The translations under genes and the position numbers were made by a program. Positions 25,933-32,303 of a stretch of DNA of 32,303 nucleotides are shown here, in pieces. Source of the stretch: an uncultured Pelagibacteraceae bacterium. Lineage in GTDB: Bacteria; Pseudomonadota; Alphaproteobacteria; Pelagibacterales; Pelagibacteraceae. Numbering within the stretch: the stretch's first letter is position 1; each line of letters opens with the position of its first letter. The stretch covers positions 1 through 32,303 of the forward strand of contig CACPDT010000007.1 of the NCBI GenBank assembly GCA_902632665.1. The letters are read 5' to 3'. Under the pieces are notes generated by a model, which was not told where the DNA came from, made no database searches, and was given only the letters and a program-made list of their open reading frames with translations.

Positions 25933-26400
25933 TCATTCGTGGTCAATAAGCTTAGTTAAATAGATAGAATTAATATCTTCTTTATAGTGGGCAAAGGGTT
26001 TACAAGGTGTAAAATCACATTTTTTAAACAATTTTCTTGCTGGATCAAAAAATTTTCCAGCACCTGTCTCTAAACTTATTCTTTTTATTCTCAACTTCTT
26101 AGCCTCATCAATGAGATGTTTAATGACTTTAATACCATTACCTTGGTTTCTAAAATCATCATGTATTCTAATTGATTTAAATTCACCATGATCTTTGTCT
26201 AAGAACTTTAATGCCCCACAACCAAAAATTTTATCATTTTCCCAAAGACTCCAGAATTTTATTGATGAAACTTTTAAACCTGGAATATCTAGAACATGTG
26301 CACTGCCTTCGGGAGATGCAGCTCTGAGTTCAATAAAATGTTTTGTTAGAAGTTTATTGACCTCCGGGTTATTAAAATTTCCCTCTATTGATTTGAGCAT
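25933..26400 (-). CDS. GNAT family N-acetyltransferase
   Basis: A 155-aa acetyl-CoA-dependent acyltransferase. The acetyl-CoA loop is RNQGNGIKVIKHLIDEA (the Q-x-x-G-x-G/A motif A), preceded by EFKSIRIHDDF, and followed by ISLETGAGKFFDPARKLFKKCDF. The substrate cannot be predicted. Its ATG follows the purK stop directly (TAAATG), so it is co-translated with purK, although there is no known functional tie to purine synthesis. The family call is firm. Confidence 0.85.
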   Translation of the reverse strand: MLKSIEGNFNNPEVNKLLTKHFIELRAASPEGSAHVLDIPGLKVSSIKFWSLWENDKIFGCGALKFLDKDHGEFKSIRIHDDFRNQGNGIKVIKHLIDEAKKLRIKRISLETGAGKFFDPARKLFKKCDFTPCKPFAHYKEDINSIYLTKLIDHE

Positions 26401-27447
26401 TTATATCAAAGTTGTTATGTGACCCATTTTTCTTTTATCTTTTACCTCTTTTTTTTGATAATCAAAGAAAAATTCATTTTCATTTAATTTAAAATTTTCT
26501 CTATAGGGTTTGATTTGATTTCCTATAAGATTTAACATTTTTGCATTAGATATTTTTTTGAGTGGAATTTTTTCTAATGAACAGACTGCTCTTACATGGT
26601 TTTCGAATTGACTTATATTAAAAGCATTAATTGTTAGATGGCCAGAATTATGAACTCGAGGTGCTATTTCATTGACATAAAGATTTTCATTTCTATCGAT
26701 AAAGAATTCAACGCAAAGAGTTCCTATATATTTTAATTCTTCTGCAATCCGGATTGTCCAATCTTTAGATTCATCAAATATTTTTTTACTGATTTCTGCA
26801 GGTATTATTGATTGTTTCAATATTTGATCTTCGTGAGTATTTTCAATCGGCTCATATATTTCATAACTATTGTTCCCAAACCTTGTAATAATAACCGATA
26901 TTTCTTTTTTAAGTTTCACCAATTTTTCCAGTATATAGCCTTTTGAAAAATCGATATTCAGTTTATTGATTTCACCAATTTTTTTAATGGGGTATTGACC
27001 CTTACCATCATAACCCATTGTAGTAGTTTTTAAGATTCCAGGTAAAAAATCTCCTAAAGGCTCCATATCAGATTTATTTTCTATTGATGCATATCTAGTA
27101 GTTCTTATATTGAGTTTGTTTACAAAATCTTTTTCTGCAATTCGATGTTGAATTAATCTATTTACTGATGGTTTTGGCAAAACTGGTTTTACCTTGTTCA
27201 TTTCATTTAGAGTTTCATAAGGTATATTTTCAAACTCATAAGTAATTACGTCAATTTCTTTTAGGAACTCTTGCATCTTAAGCTTATCATTGTATTTGCC
27301 ACAAATAAATTTGTTACAAAAATTTTGTGCCGGGGCATCTACATCATCACAATAGATTGTTGTATTGATATTCAATTTTTTAGCTGCAACAGCTAGCAAG
27401 CTTCCTAGTTGACCACCACCAATTATACCCAAATTTTCTATTGACAT
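26401..27447 (-). CDS. purK: 5-(carboxyamino)imidazole ribonucleotide synthase
   Basis: A 348-aa ATP-grasp enzyme of purine synthesis that carboxylates AIR with bicarbonate and ATP to give N5-CAIR, the substrate of PurE. It has the typical N-terminus GIIGGGQLGSLLAVAAKKL, the ATP-grasp lid GILKTTTMGYDGKGQ and the metal/phosphate site YVNEIAPRVHNSGH. It is three bases from the purE stop and immediately before the GNAT gene, giving a purE-purK-GNAT operon. Length is normal. Confidence 0.96.
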   Translation of the reverse strand: MSIENLGIIGGGQLGSLLAVAAKKLNINTTIYCDDVDAPAQNFCNKFICGKYNDKLKMQEFLKEIDVITYEFENIPYETLNEMNKVKPVLPKPSVNRLIQHRIAEKDFVNKLNIRTTRYASIENKSDMEPLGDFLPGILKTTTMGYDGKGQYPIKKIGEINKLNIDFSKGYILEKLVKLKKEISVIITRFGNNSYEIYEPIENTHEDQILKQSIIPAEISKKIFDESKDWTIRIAEELKYIGTLCVEFFIDRNENLYVNEIAPRVHNSGHLTINAFNISQFENHVRAVCSLEKIPLKKISNAKMLNLIGNQIKPYRENFKLNENEFFFDYQKKEVKDKRKMGHITTLI

Positions 27448-27450
27448 TTT

Positions 27451-27942
27451 TTATTTTGGATTTTTTTTTACTGATCTTGTTTGTGATGATCGCCAATTAA
27501 TTAATTTTTTTTTTACAGCAGGATTAGTATTTGCAATTATAGCTGTGGCTAATAAAGCAGCATTTATGGCACCATCTTCACCAATTGCAAGAGTTCCAAC
27601 AGGTATCCCTTTTGGCATTTGCGCTATCGATAATAAACTATCAAGTCCTTTAAGCTTTTTACTCTCAACAGGAACGCCTAAAACTGGAATAGTAGTTATA
27701 GCAGAAATCATACCTGGTAAATGTGCTGATCCACCAGCACCAGCAATGATTACTCCAATATTATTTCTTGATGCACTCTCTGCAAATTCATACATTCTTT
27801 TCGGCGTTCGGTGCGCAGATATAATTTTAGTTTCAAATCGAACACCCATTTTTTTTAGTATATTTGCAGATAATTTCATAGTTTTGAAGTCTGACTGGCT
27901 ACCCATGACGATTGCAACTTTGAGATTTTTATTATTTTTCAT
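27451..27942 (-). CDS. purE: N5-carboxyaminoimidazole ribonucleotide mutase
   Basis: A 163-aa class I PurE, converting N5-CAIR to CAIR. MGSQSDFKTM, SAHRTPKRM (active-site His) and AGAGGSAHLPGM are the family signatures. It is the first gene of purEK, and the following purK means the bacterial two-step route is used. Upstream lies a divergent 101-bp AT-rich gap to the M19-like gene; I see no convincing purine-type operator in it. Confidence 0.96.
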   Translation of the reverse strand: MKNNKNLKVAIVMGSQSDFKTMKLSANILKKMGVRFETKIISAHRTPKRMYEFAESASRNNIGVIIAGAGGSAHLPGMISAITTIPVLGVPVESKKLKGLDSLLSIAQMPKGIPVGTLAIGEDGAINAALLATAIIANTNPAVKKKLINWRSSQTRSVKKNPK

Positions 27943-28043
27943 GATTTATTTGTGGAATATTTATTTCAAAATTAGATAAAAATTTCAATAAAATAAATAG
28001 TATTTAAAAAACAACTTGATATGGTTCACTAAATTAAACTGAA

Positions 28044-29009
28044 ATGAAATTTAAAATCGATAATCTTCAATATTGTAAATGGACAAGAAAAGTTTTTGAG
28101 ATAAATCGTGAGGCAGGCCTAGACGCAGTTCATGTTACAATTGTTTATCATGAGGACTTTGATGAACTTCAAAATGAAATTAAAAAATGGCAAACTTTAT
28201 TAAAAGAAAATTCGGATTTAATTTTTTTAGGTCAAAGTTTTAAGGATATTGAAAAAGCAAACAATGAGAATAAAACAGCAATTTTTTTTGGTTTTCAAAA
28301 TTGCTCTCCAATAGAAGATGATATTAATTTAGTTGAAAAAGTTCATATTCTTGGATGTAGATTTATGCAGCTCACTTATAATAATCAATCATTGTTAGCG
28401 ACAGGTTGTTATGAGAAAAATGATAGCGGGGTAACTAATTTTGGACGGGAAGTTATTAGAGAAATGAATAGAGTGGGTATTGTAGTGGACATGTCTCATT
28501 CAGCAGAAAAAAGTACTTTTGATGCAATAGAATTCAGTGAAAAACCAATAGCAATCACTCATGCAAACCCATCCTTTTGGCATGCAGCAAAAAGAAACAA
28601 ATCTTCTGAGTTATTAAAAACTTTAAGTGATAGTGGTGGAATTTTAGGTTTATCTCTCTATCCACATCATCTTAAAGACAATACAAATTGTTCTCTAGAA
28701 AGCTTTTGTGAAATGGTGGCTAAAACAGCAGAAATAATGGATATTAATAATATTGGTATAGGATCAGATCTTTGTTTAAATCAACCAGATGAGGTAGTTG
28801 AATGGATGAGAAATGGAACCTGGTCAAAAAATAAAAATTATGGCGAGGGTTCCAAAAATAAACCAGGATTTCCTAAACAACCTAATTGGTTTGAAGATGC
28901 GAGAGGTTTTAAAAACTTAGAGGTAGGTTTAAAAAAGATTGGTTTTTCAGAAACTGAGACTAATGGAATACTAGGAAACAATTGGTATAACTTTTATAAG
29001 ACTATTTAG
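28044..29009 (+). CDS. M19 (membrane dipeptidase) family protein with incomplete metal site
   Basis: A 321-aa TIM-barrel-like protein of the M19 / renal dipeptidase family. The later conserved parts are present: VVDMSHSAEKSTFD (His152), AITHANP (His173) and GIGSDL (Asp242). The N-terminal His-x-Asp zinc motif of active dipeptidases is absent: the start reads IDNLQYCKWTRKVF. The bridging Glu (EGG motif) is also missing, the segment being FFGFQNCSPIE. An in-frame TAA three codons before the ATG excludes a longer version. I recall a subfamily with DGLQYxNW starts near glycine-betaine or dimethylglycine demethylation genes in other bacteria, so a role in methylated-amine metabolism, not peptide cleavage, is conceivable. 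It leads a tight plus-strand group with three uncharacterised genes. No signal peptide. Confidence 0.75.
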   Translation: MKFKIDNLQYCKWTRKVFEINREAGLDAVHVTIVYHEDFDELQNEIKKWQTLLKENSDLIFLGQSFKDIEKANNENKTAIFFGFQNCSPIEDDINLVEKVHILGCRFMQLTYNNQSLLATGCYEKNDSGVTNFGREVIREMNRVGIVVDMSHSAEKSTFDAIEFSEKPIAITHANPSFWHAAKRNKSSELLKTLSDSGGILGLSLYPHHLKDNTNCSLESFCEMVAKTAEIMDINNIGIGSDLCLNQPDEVVEWMRNGTWSKNKNYGEGSKNKPGFPKQPNWFEDARGFKNLEVGLKKIGFSETETNGILGNNWYNFYKTI

Positions 29010-29011
29010 AT

Positions 29012-30667
29012 ATGAATGTTGAATTAAGAGATCCTAATATCATAATGAAGTTATCAAGACTTGGTTCTTTCCATCAATCAAGATTATCTTTTTTACGAAG
29101 TTTTTTAAGTGAATTTAAAGATTGGCAATATAGTAGAGATCTATTTAATTTAGACCATGAGGGTTATGGCACAGCAGTATACTCATTTAAAAAAAAAGAC
29201 AGGGTTTATTCTTTAATTTGTTATGCGAACAAAATTAATGATAATGAAAGATCAGATAGGGTAATAGCAACTAAGTGGGATGCAGCTTTTACATTACATG
29301 ATGGAGTACCTTTAAAAGATGATGTTGAAAGATTAAGAAATGAAGTTCCAAAACAAGAAGTTGGTAGATTATCTTACAAAGAATTAACATTATCTAGAGC
29401 AAACAAATCTGTAAGGGTATTTGATCATGTTGTTGAAAGTTTAAGTAATGGAAACCAACCTGATTTAAAGCTTCTTGAAAAAGTTGGATATTTATACAGA
29501 ACTACAGCAGTTTATGGGTCAGGTAAGTTTGGTTTAGCAGATCGATTTAGAATTAAAAATAGAGAGGAAATTAATGGACCATTTAGATTAGAGATGATGT
29601 TAGTTTATTTAGTCAGACAATTTACATTTGATCAAGTTAATCATGTTGCAAAAAATAGAAATCCCAACTTAGCTGTTAAATTAGATCCGAAAATTTGTAG
29701 AAACTTGGGGATAGGAAATTCCACTGGATTAGGAATGGCACCATTTATAGTTAATCATCCAACTTTATTAAATAATTGGATACTTAGTAGAGAAATTGCA
29801 CTAAAAAAAATAAGAGAAATTAAAATCGTAAAAATACAAGATAAAGATTTATTCAAAGATTGTGTGAAAAGTTCTCTCAAAAATATTACTAGCTGGAATA
29901 CAGAGAGTGAATATCAACTCAAAAAAATTAAACTTTTGCTAAAAGATATCAAAAAATTTATCAATTTCTTGGAAAACGAATTTGATTTTCAAAAAAATTA
30001 TCCTTTTAATGAAATTTATCTTTGGCTAGAGAAAGAAACTTGTGAGGAGTGTATTGAATATGTAGTCTCAATCATGATGGAGCCTTTTAGTGATATAGTT
30101 CAGCCATTAGTTGGGCAAATGAGTTCTGAGGAAGAAAAATATTTTAATATCCCAACTGAGCGTAATGTCGGAGATTTAAAAAAGATTTTAGAAAATAAAT
30201 ACTCAGATATTTTAAAGATTAATTTTAAAACACAAGAAAGTAATCATAAATTTTGGTTTATTTCAAAAAATAAAGAAGAGCCAAGATTAGCAAATCGTTT
30301 TGAAGAAAATGGTGCAGATTTAGAACAACCCCTGGCAATAGCTAGAGATATAAAAAAATTGTATGAGAGATTGTTGTCATTAAAAGATAATTTAAAAATT
30401 AATCAATTTTTAATTGATAATTCTGATTTAAGACATGTTGTTAGAAGAGCCTTTGTTATTGAAAAATTTCCATATTCAGAAATACAAGATAATACTATTG
30501 GAGAAAATTTAGTTCCAATTGATATGTTGCGATTAAAGTTATCTTTTTTTGGAGCTTTAAAATTTGATCCAAGATCTGACAAGTGGTTGAGAATATGTAT
30601 GTTTCAAGGTGCGCCACTCCCAAATGAATTAAAAGATTATGATGAGCAATGGGTTTATAAAACCTAA
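29012..30667 (+). CDS. Large soluble protein of unknown function
   Basis: A 551-aa protein that I cannot assign to a family. No signal peptide or membrane span is seen. The N-terminal half (1-260) is denser in conserved-looking motifs (SRLGSFHQSRLSFLRSF, HEGYGTAVYSF, RTTAVYGSGKFGLADRF, GIGNSTGLGMAPFIVNHP). The glycine-rich GIGNSTGLGMAPF stretch and KFGLADRFR could be a nucleotide or phosphate binding region, but that is speculation. A helical middle (about 262-345) ends in CEEC (Cys344, Cys347). Its ATG is two bases after the M19-like stop, and the DUF3726-like gene follows 9 bases later, so all three are probably translated from one mRNA. Confidence 0.75.
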   Translation: MNVELRDPNIIMKLSRLGSFHQSRLSFLRSFLSEFKDWQYSRDLFNLDHEGYGTAVYSFKKKDRVYSLICYANKINDNERSDRVIATKWDAAFTLHDGVPLKDDVERLRNEVPKQEVGRLSYKELTLSRANKSVRVFDHVVESLSNGNQPDLKLLEKVGYLYRTTAVYGSGKFGLADRFRIKNREEINGPFRLEMMLVYLVRQFTFDQVNHVAKNRNPNLAVKLDPKICRNLGIGNSTGLGMAPFIVNHPTLLNNWILSREIALKKIREIKIVKIQDKDLFKDCVKSSLKNITSWNTESEYQLKKIKLLLKDIKKFINFLENEFDFQKNYPFNEIYLWLEKETCEECIEYVVSIMMEPFSDIVQPLVGQMSSEEEKYFNIPTERNVGDLKKILENKYSDILKINFKTQESNHKFWFISKNKEEPRLANRFEENGADLEQPLAIARDIKKLYERLLSLKDNLKINQFLIDNSDLRHVVRRAFVIEKFPYSEIQDNTIGENLVPIDMLRLKLSFFGALKFDPRSDKWLRICMFQGAPLPNELKDYDEQWVYKT

Positions 30668-30676
30668 TCTTAAACT

Positions 30677-31288
30677 ATGAAATCCTTAAGTGAGATAGAA
30701 ACTACAGCTAAGAGGGCAAGTCGAGCTGTTGGTTATTCATGGGGTATAGCAGAGGAAGTTGGGAAATCTATAAGATTATCCGAATTATTTGGTTTTCCAG
30801 CGATCAAACATCTTAATCAATATTATCAAAATAAAAAAAAAGAAAATTTTGAAGAGATAAAACTAATTAATAAGATTAACAAATCAGATAGATCATCTTT
30901 TTGTCCAATTATGTTCGGTGTTAATTTCATTGATCAAGTAAAAAACCTTGAAAATTTAAAAAAGTGCTCAGTTGAAAATCTCGCTTATCCATTGTTACTT
31001 TTACCTTTTTTAAGTAGAGCTTCAGAAATTAATGGAAAAAAATTATTAATTTTATTTGATGATTGTAAATTTTTATTGAATTTTAATGTGACTATCTCAT
31101 CTAATATCTTGGATAAAGAAATGCCAATGTTAGCAAAAAAAGTAGAAATAAGTTTTTTAGACAATGAAGATAACTTTTCCGATCAAGATTGGAAAAATCT
31201 TTATAAACTTGCAGAGGATACATTTGTAGAGGAGACTGATAGTTTAAAAGAGGGTGCAGCGGGAGCTGGTTTGACTGATAATGACTGA
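30677..31288 (+). CDS. Probable DUF3726 family protein
   Basis: A 203-aa soluble protein. The N-terminus LSEIETTAKRASRAVGYSWGIAEEVGKS is what I associate with DUF3726, a family of unknown function; this is recognition by eye, not a profile match. The rest includes FCPIMFGVNFIDQ and LAYPLLLLPFLSRASE, which look like a buried core and not membrane spans. The C-terminus ends GAAGAGLTDND. Its stop overlaps by eight bases the ATG of a 52-aa cysteine protein, a strong sign of coupling. Confidence 0.7.
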   Translation: MKSLSEIETTAKRASRAVGYSWGIAEEVGKSIRLSELFGFPAIKHLNQYYQNKKKENFEEIKLINKINKSDRSSFCPIMFGVNFIDQVKNLENLKKCSVENLAYPLLLLPFLSRASEINGKKLLILFDDCKFLLNFNVTISSNILDKEMPMLAKKVEISFLDNEDNFSDQDWKNLYKLAEDTFVEETDSLKEGAAGAGLTDND

Positions 31289-31439
31289 GGATAAAGAAAT
31301 AGAAAAAAATCTTAAAGATTTAGATGATATTTGCGATGAATGTAAAGAACAGGATGAAAGTGTTTCTCAAAATTTAATTTTAACTGGTTTTAAAATTTGT
31401 AAGTCTTGCAGGGTTTCAAAAACAATTTTTCCAATCTAA
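31281..31439 (+). CDS. 52-aa four-cysteine mini-protein (probable zinc knuckle)
   Basis: Too short for the ORF track. ATG at 31281, eight bases inside the end of the DUF3726-like gene, opens a frame of 52 codons ending TAA at 31439: MTEDKEIEKN... with CDEC (Cys18, Cys21) and CKSC (Cys40, Cys43). Two CxxC pairs 18 residues apart are the layout of a treble-clef or zinc-ribbon domain. The acidic start and basic C-terminal half are typical of small regulatory or adaptor proteins. Its stop overlaps the stop of the convergent Yip1-like gene. The clean motif and the coupling make it likely real. Confidence 0.7.
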   Translation: MTEDKEIEKNLKDLDDICDECKEQDESVSQNLILTGFKICKSCRVSKTIFPI

Positions 31440-31978
31440 ATATGATTAATCGGTAAGGCGTTCATTCTACTTACTACAAATGAAATAGATAAAAAGACAA
31501 TTATTAAAAACGACATAAAGACAATTCCAAATGATTTTAAGTTAGATTTAAGATTAAGAACTTGTCGCGTCGAGATAATTAATCCAGCAAAAATCCAAAA
31601 TTGTGTAAGAAAAATTATAGGAATCATTAATTCTGGTGTAACAGCAAAAAATCTTAGGAGACCAGGCGCGTGAGCGAAACCAACCGCTGTTAATACTTTT
31701 TTAAAGGGAGCTTTACTATTTTTATCAGGAAAAAGTTTTACACCGATAACAAAGATTAATATTGCCCAAACAAACCAAGTTAATATTGCAGTCACTCCTG
31801 ACATTGCAACAGCTGTTTTAAAAATGGTGTTTGCAGCAACTGCACCAGCAATTCCATCTAAAATCATAATAATACCTGCAAAATAAACTGAGGCTTCACC
31901 AAAATTTTTACTATCGGAATAAAGCGTTTTATCTAGTTTGATAGATCTTAAAATAATACTTAAAAATTCACCGAACAT
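31436..31978 (-). CDS. Yip1-like integral membrane protein
   Basis: A 180-aa protein with about four to five hydrophobic helices (for example VYFAGIIMILDGIAGAVAA, ILTWFVWAILIFVIGVKLF, MIPIIFLTQFWIFAGLII, FGIVFMSFLIIVFLSISFVV). The layout and the pattern TWFVWAxLIFxIGxKLF fit the YIP1 / DUF1282-like group. Function is unknown in bacteria. Its ATG follows the stop of a 34-aa single-span gene directly (TAAATG). The 3' end overlaps the stop of the 52-aa gene on the other strand. Confidence 0.7.
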   Translation of the reverse strand: MFGEFLSIILRSIKLDKTLYSDSKNFGEASVYFAGIIMILDGIAGAVAANTIFKTAVAMSGVTAILTWFVWAILIFVIGVKLFPDKNSKAPFKKVLTAVGFAHAPGLLRFFAVTPELMIPIIFLTQFWIFAGLIISTRQVLNLKSNLKSFGIVFMSFLIIVFLSISFVVSRMNALPINHI

Positions 31979-32083
31979 TTATTTTTTTTTATTTTTTTGC
32001 TCTTTGTAAGATACGATTAATGGGAATATTATTAAAGCAATAGCTATAAGAATGCAAATTCCTATTAAGAAGCCTTTTGTCAT
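31979..32083 (-). CDS. 34-aa single-span membrane microprotein
   Basis: Too short for the ORF track. Minus-strand ATG at 32083 gives 34 codons, MTKGFLIGICILIAIALIIF... with one hydrophobic helix (about residues 5-24) and a highly basic tail ending KEQKNKKK. Its TAA is immediately followed by the ATG of the Yip1-like gene, the arrangement used throughout this genome for coupled genes. No good Shine-Dalgarno sequence is seen. The composition is what a real small membrane protein would show, but so short a frame could be chance. Confidence 0.5.
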   Translation of the reverse strand: MTKGFLIGICILIAIALIIFPLIVSYKEQKNKKK

Positions 32084-32093
32084 TTAAGATGAA

Positions 32094-32111
32094 GGGGGAG
32101 TAAACTCCCCC
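32094..32111 (-). terminator. GC-rich hairpin after the right-edge gene
   Basis: GGGGGAG-TAAA-CTCCCCC, a perfect 7-pair GC stem with a 4-base loop, stands out in AT-rich DNA. It lies 10 bases after the stop of the minus-strand gene that enters from the right. The following bases on that strand (TTCATCTTAAA) are only weakly T-rich, so termination may be partial. Confidence 0.6.
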
Positions 32112-32121
32112 ATAAATCAGA

Positions 32122-32303
32122 TTAACCTTTTACAACTTCTCTTGTATTAGCGTTGAAAGATTCTTTAAATGGAATATCAACTATAACTGCATCTACAGGC
32201 TTACCTGGAGTATCAGAGTATTTTTCAGGTAAATGAACTTTATATTTAGTTCCAACCTTACCTTTTGGAAATCCATTTGCATTTAATGTTCCATCAAAAG
32301 GAA
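32122..32303 (-). CDS. C-terminal fragment of a gene cut by the window edge
   Basis: The open frame on the minus strand enters at the right edge and ends with TAA at 32122, giving about 60 residues: PFDGTLNANG... GKVGTKYKVHLPEKY... VDAVIVDIPFKESFN... EVVKG. The VDIPF-type ending recalls the tail of GcvT-like aminomethyltransferases (compare V-x-D-x-P-F endings in DmdA and GcvT), which would suit the C1 theme, but 60 residues are not enough to decide. It is a real coding end, judging from the frame and the hairpin behind it. Confidence 0.5.
   Translation of the reverse strand, partial: PFDGTLNANGFPKGKVGTKYKVHLPEKYSDTPGKPVDAVIVDIPFKESFNANTREVVKG

Noticed and set aside
842-31166. Many other ORF-track entries, such as 842-1027 (+), 2924-3166 (+), 17856-18242 (+), 10257-10610 (-) and 23052-23321 (-)
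   Set aside because: They lie opposite or out of frame within well-supported genes, have low-complexity translations and no family motifs; they are shadows.
1-32303. Signs of horizontal transfer, prophage, insertion sequences, CRISPR or tRNA-linked integration
   Set aside because: Base composition and codon use look uniform, and no integrase, transposase, direct-repeat array or tRNA was seen by eye.

Overview
The window looks like a chromosome segment from a SAR11-type marine alphaproteobacterium (Candidatus Pelagibacter or a close relative). The DNA is very AT-rich, genes are packed with overlaps of the TAATG, ATGA and TAAATG kind, there is no gene-free stretch over 300 bases, and the gene content centres on methylated amines and C1 units. 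I saw no rRNA, tRNA, CRISPR array, insertion sequence or phage gene. The SAR11 assignment is recognition from memory; no search was run.

Region 1 (1-13570) is a methylated-amine island. On the minus strand, tdm (TMAO demethylase: DUF1989 plus GcvT-like folate domain) is followed by a small MarR-like regulator, a stand-alone SoxB-like FAD oxidoreductase, a glutamine-synthetase-like gene (GlnT/GmaS type) and a class II glutamine amidotransferase (GlxB/MgsA type) that runs off the left edge. Divergent from tdm lies an ABC importer of the tmoX-tmoW-tmoV type. tmoX is followed by a strong hairpin terminator, and three small envelope-protein genes, one with MORN repeats, sit between tmoX and tmoWV. 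Convergent with tmoV is tmm, the FAD/NADPH trimethylamine monooxygenase. The inferred flow is: TMA or TMAO enters, Tmm makes TMAO from TMA, Tdm cleaves TMAO to dimethylamine and formaldehyde, and the GS-like and GlxB-like enzymes process a downstream amine by the gamma-glutamylmethylamide / N-methylglutamate route.

Region 2 (13649-23469) continues C1 metabolism. A plus-strand operon holds a GpsA-like dehydrogenase, an iron-dependent alcohol dehydrogenase and a class I glutamine amidotransferase. It converges on fhs (formate-tetrahydrofolate ligase), and divergent from fhs is a complete heterotetrameric sarcosine-oxidase operon, soxBDAG (alternatively N-methylglutamate dehydrogenase, a homologous complex). 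Tdm, SoxA and Fhs all hand C1 units to or from tetrahydrofolate.

Region 3 (23474-27942), minus strand, is mixed: a DMT-family permease, an uncharacterised 136-aa protein coupled to an aspartate/glutamate racemase, a cold-shock protein with inverted repeats on both sides, and purE-purK-GNAT.

Region 4 (28044-31439) is a four-gene plus-strand module that I cannot assign to a known pathway: an M19 dipeptidase-like protein that has lost part of its metal site, a 551-aa protein of unknown function, a probable DUF3726 protein, and a 52-aa four-cysteine mini-protein absent from the ORF track. It is the best candidate here for an undescribed system. The right edge holds, on the minus strand, a Yip1-like membrane protein, a 34-aa single-span microprotein directly coupled to it, a hairpin, and the C-terminal end of a further gene.
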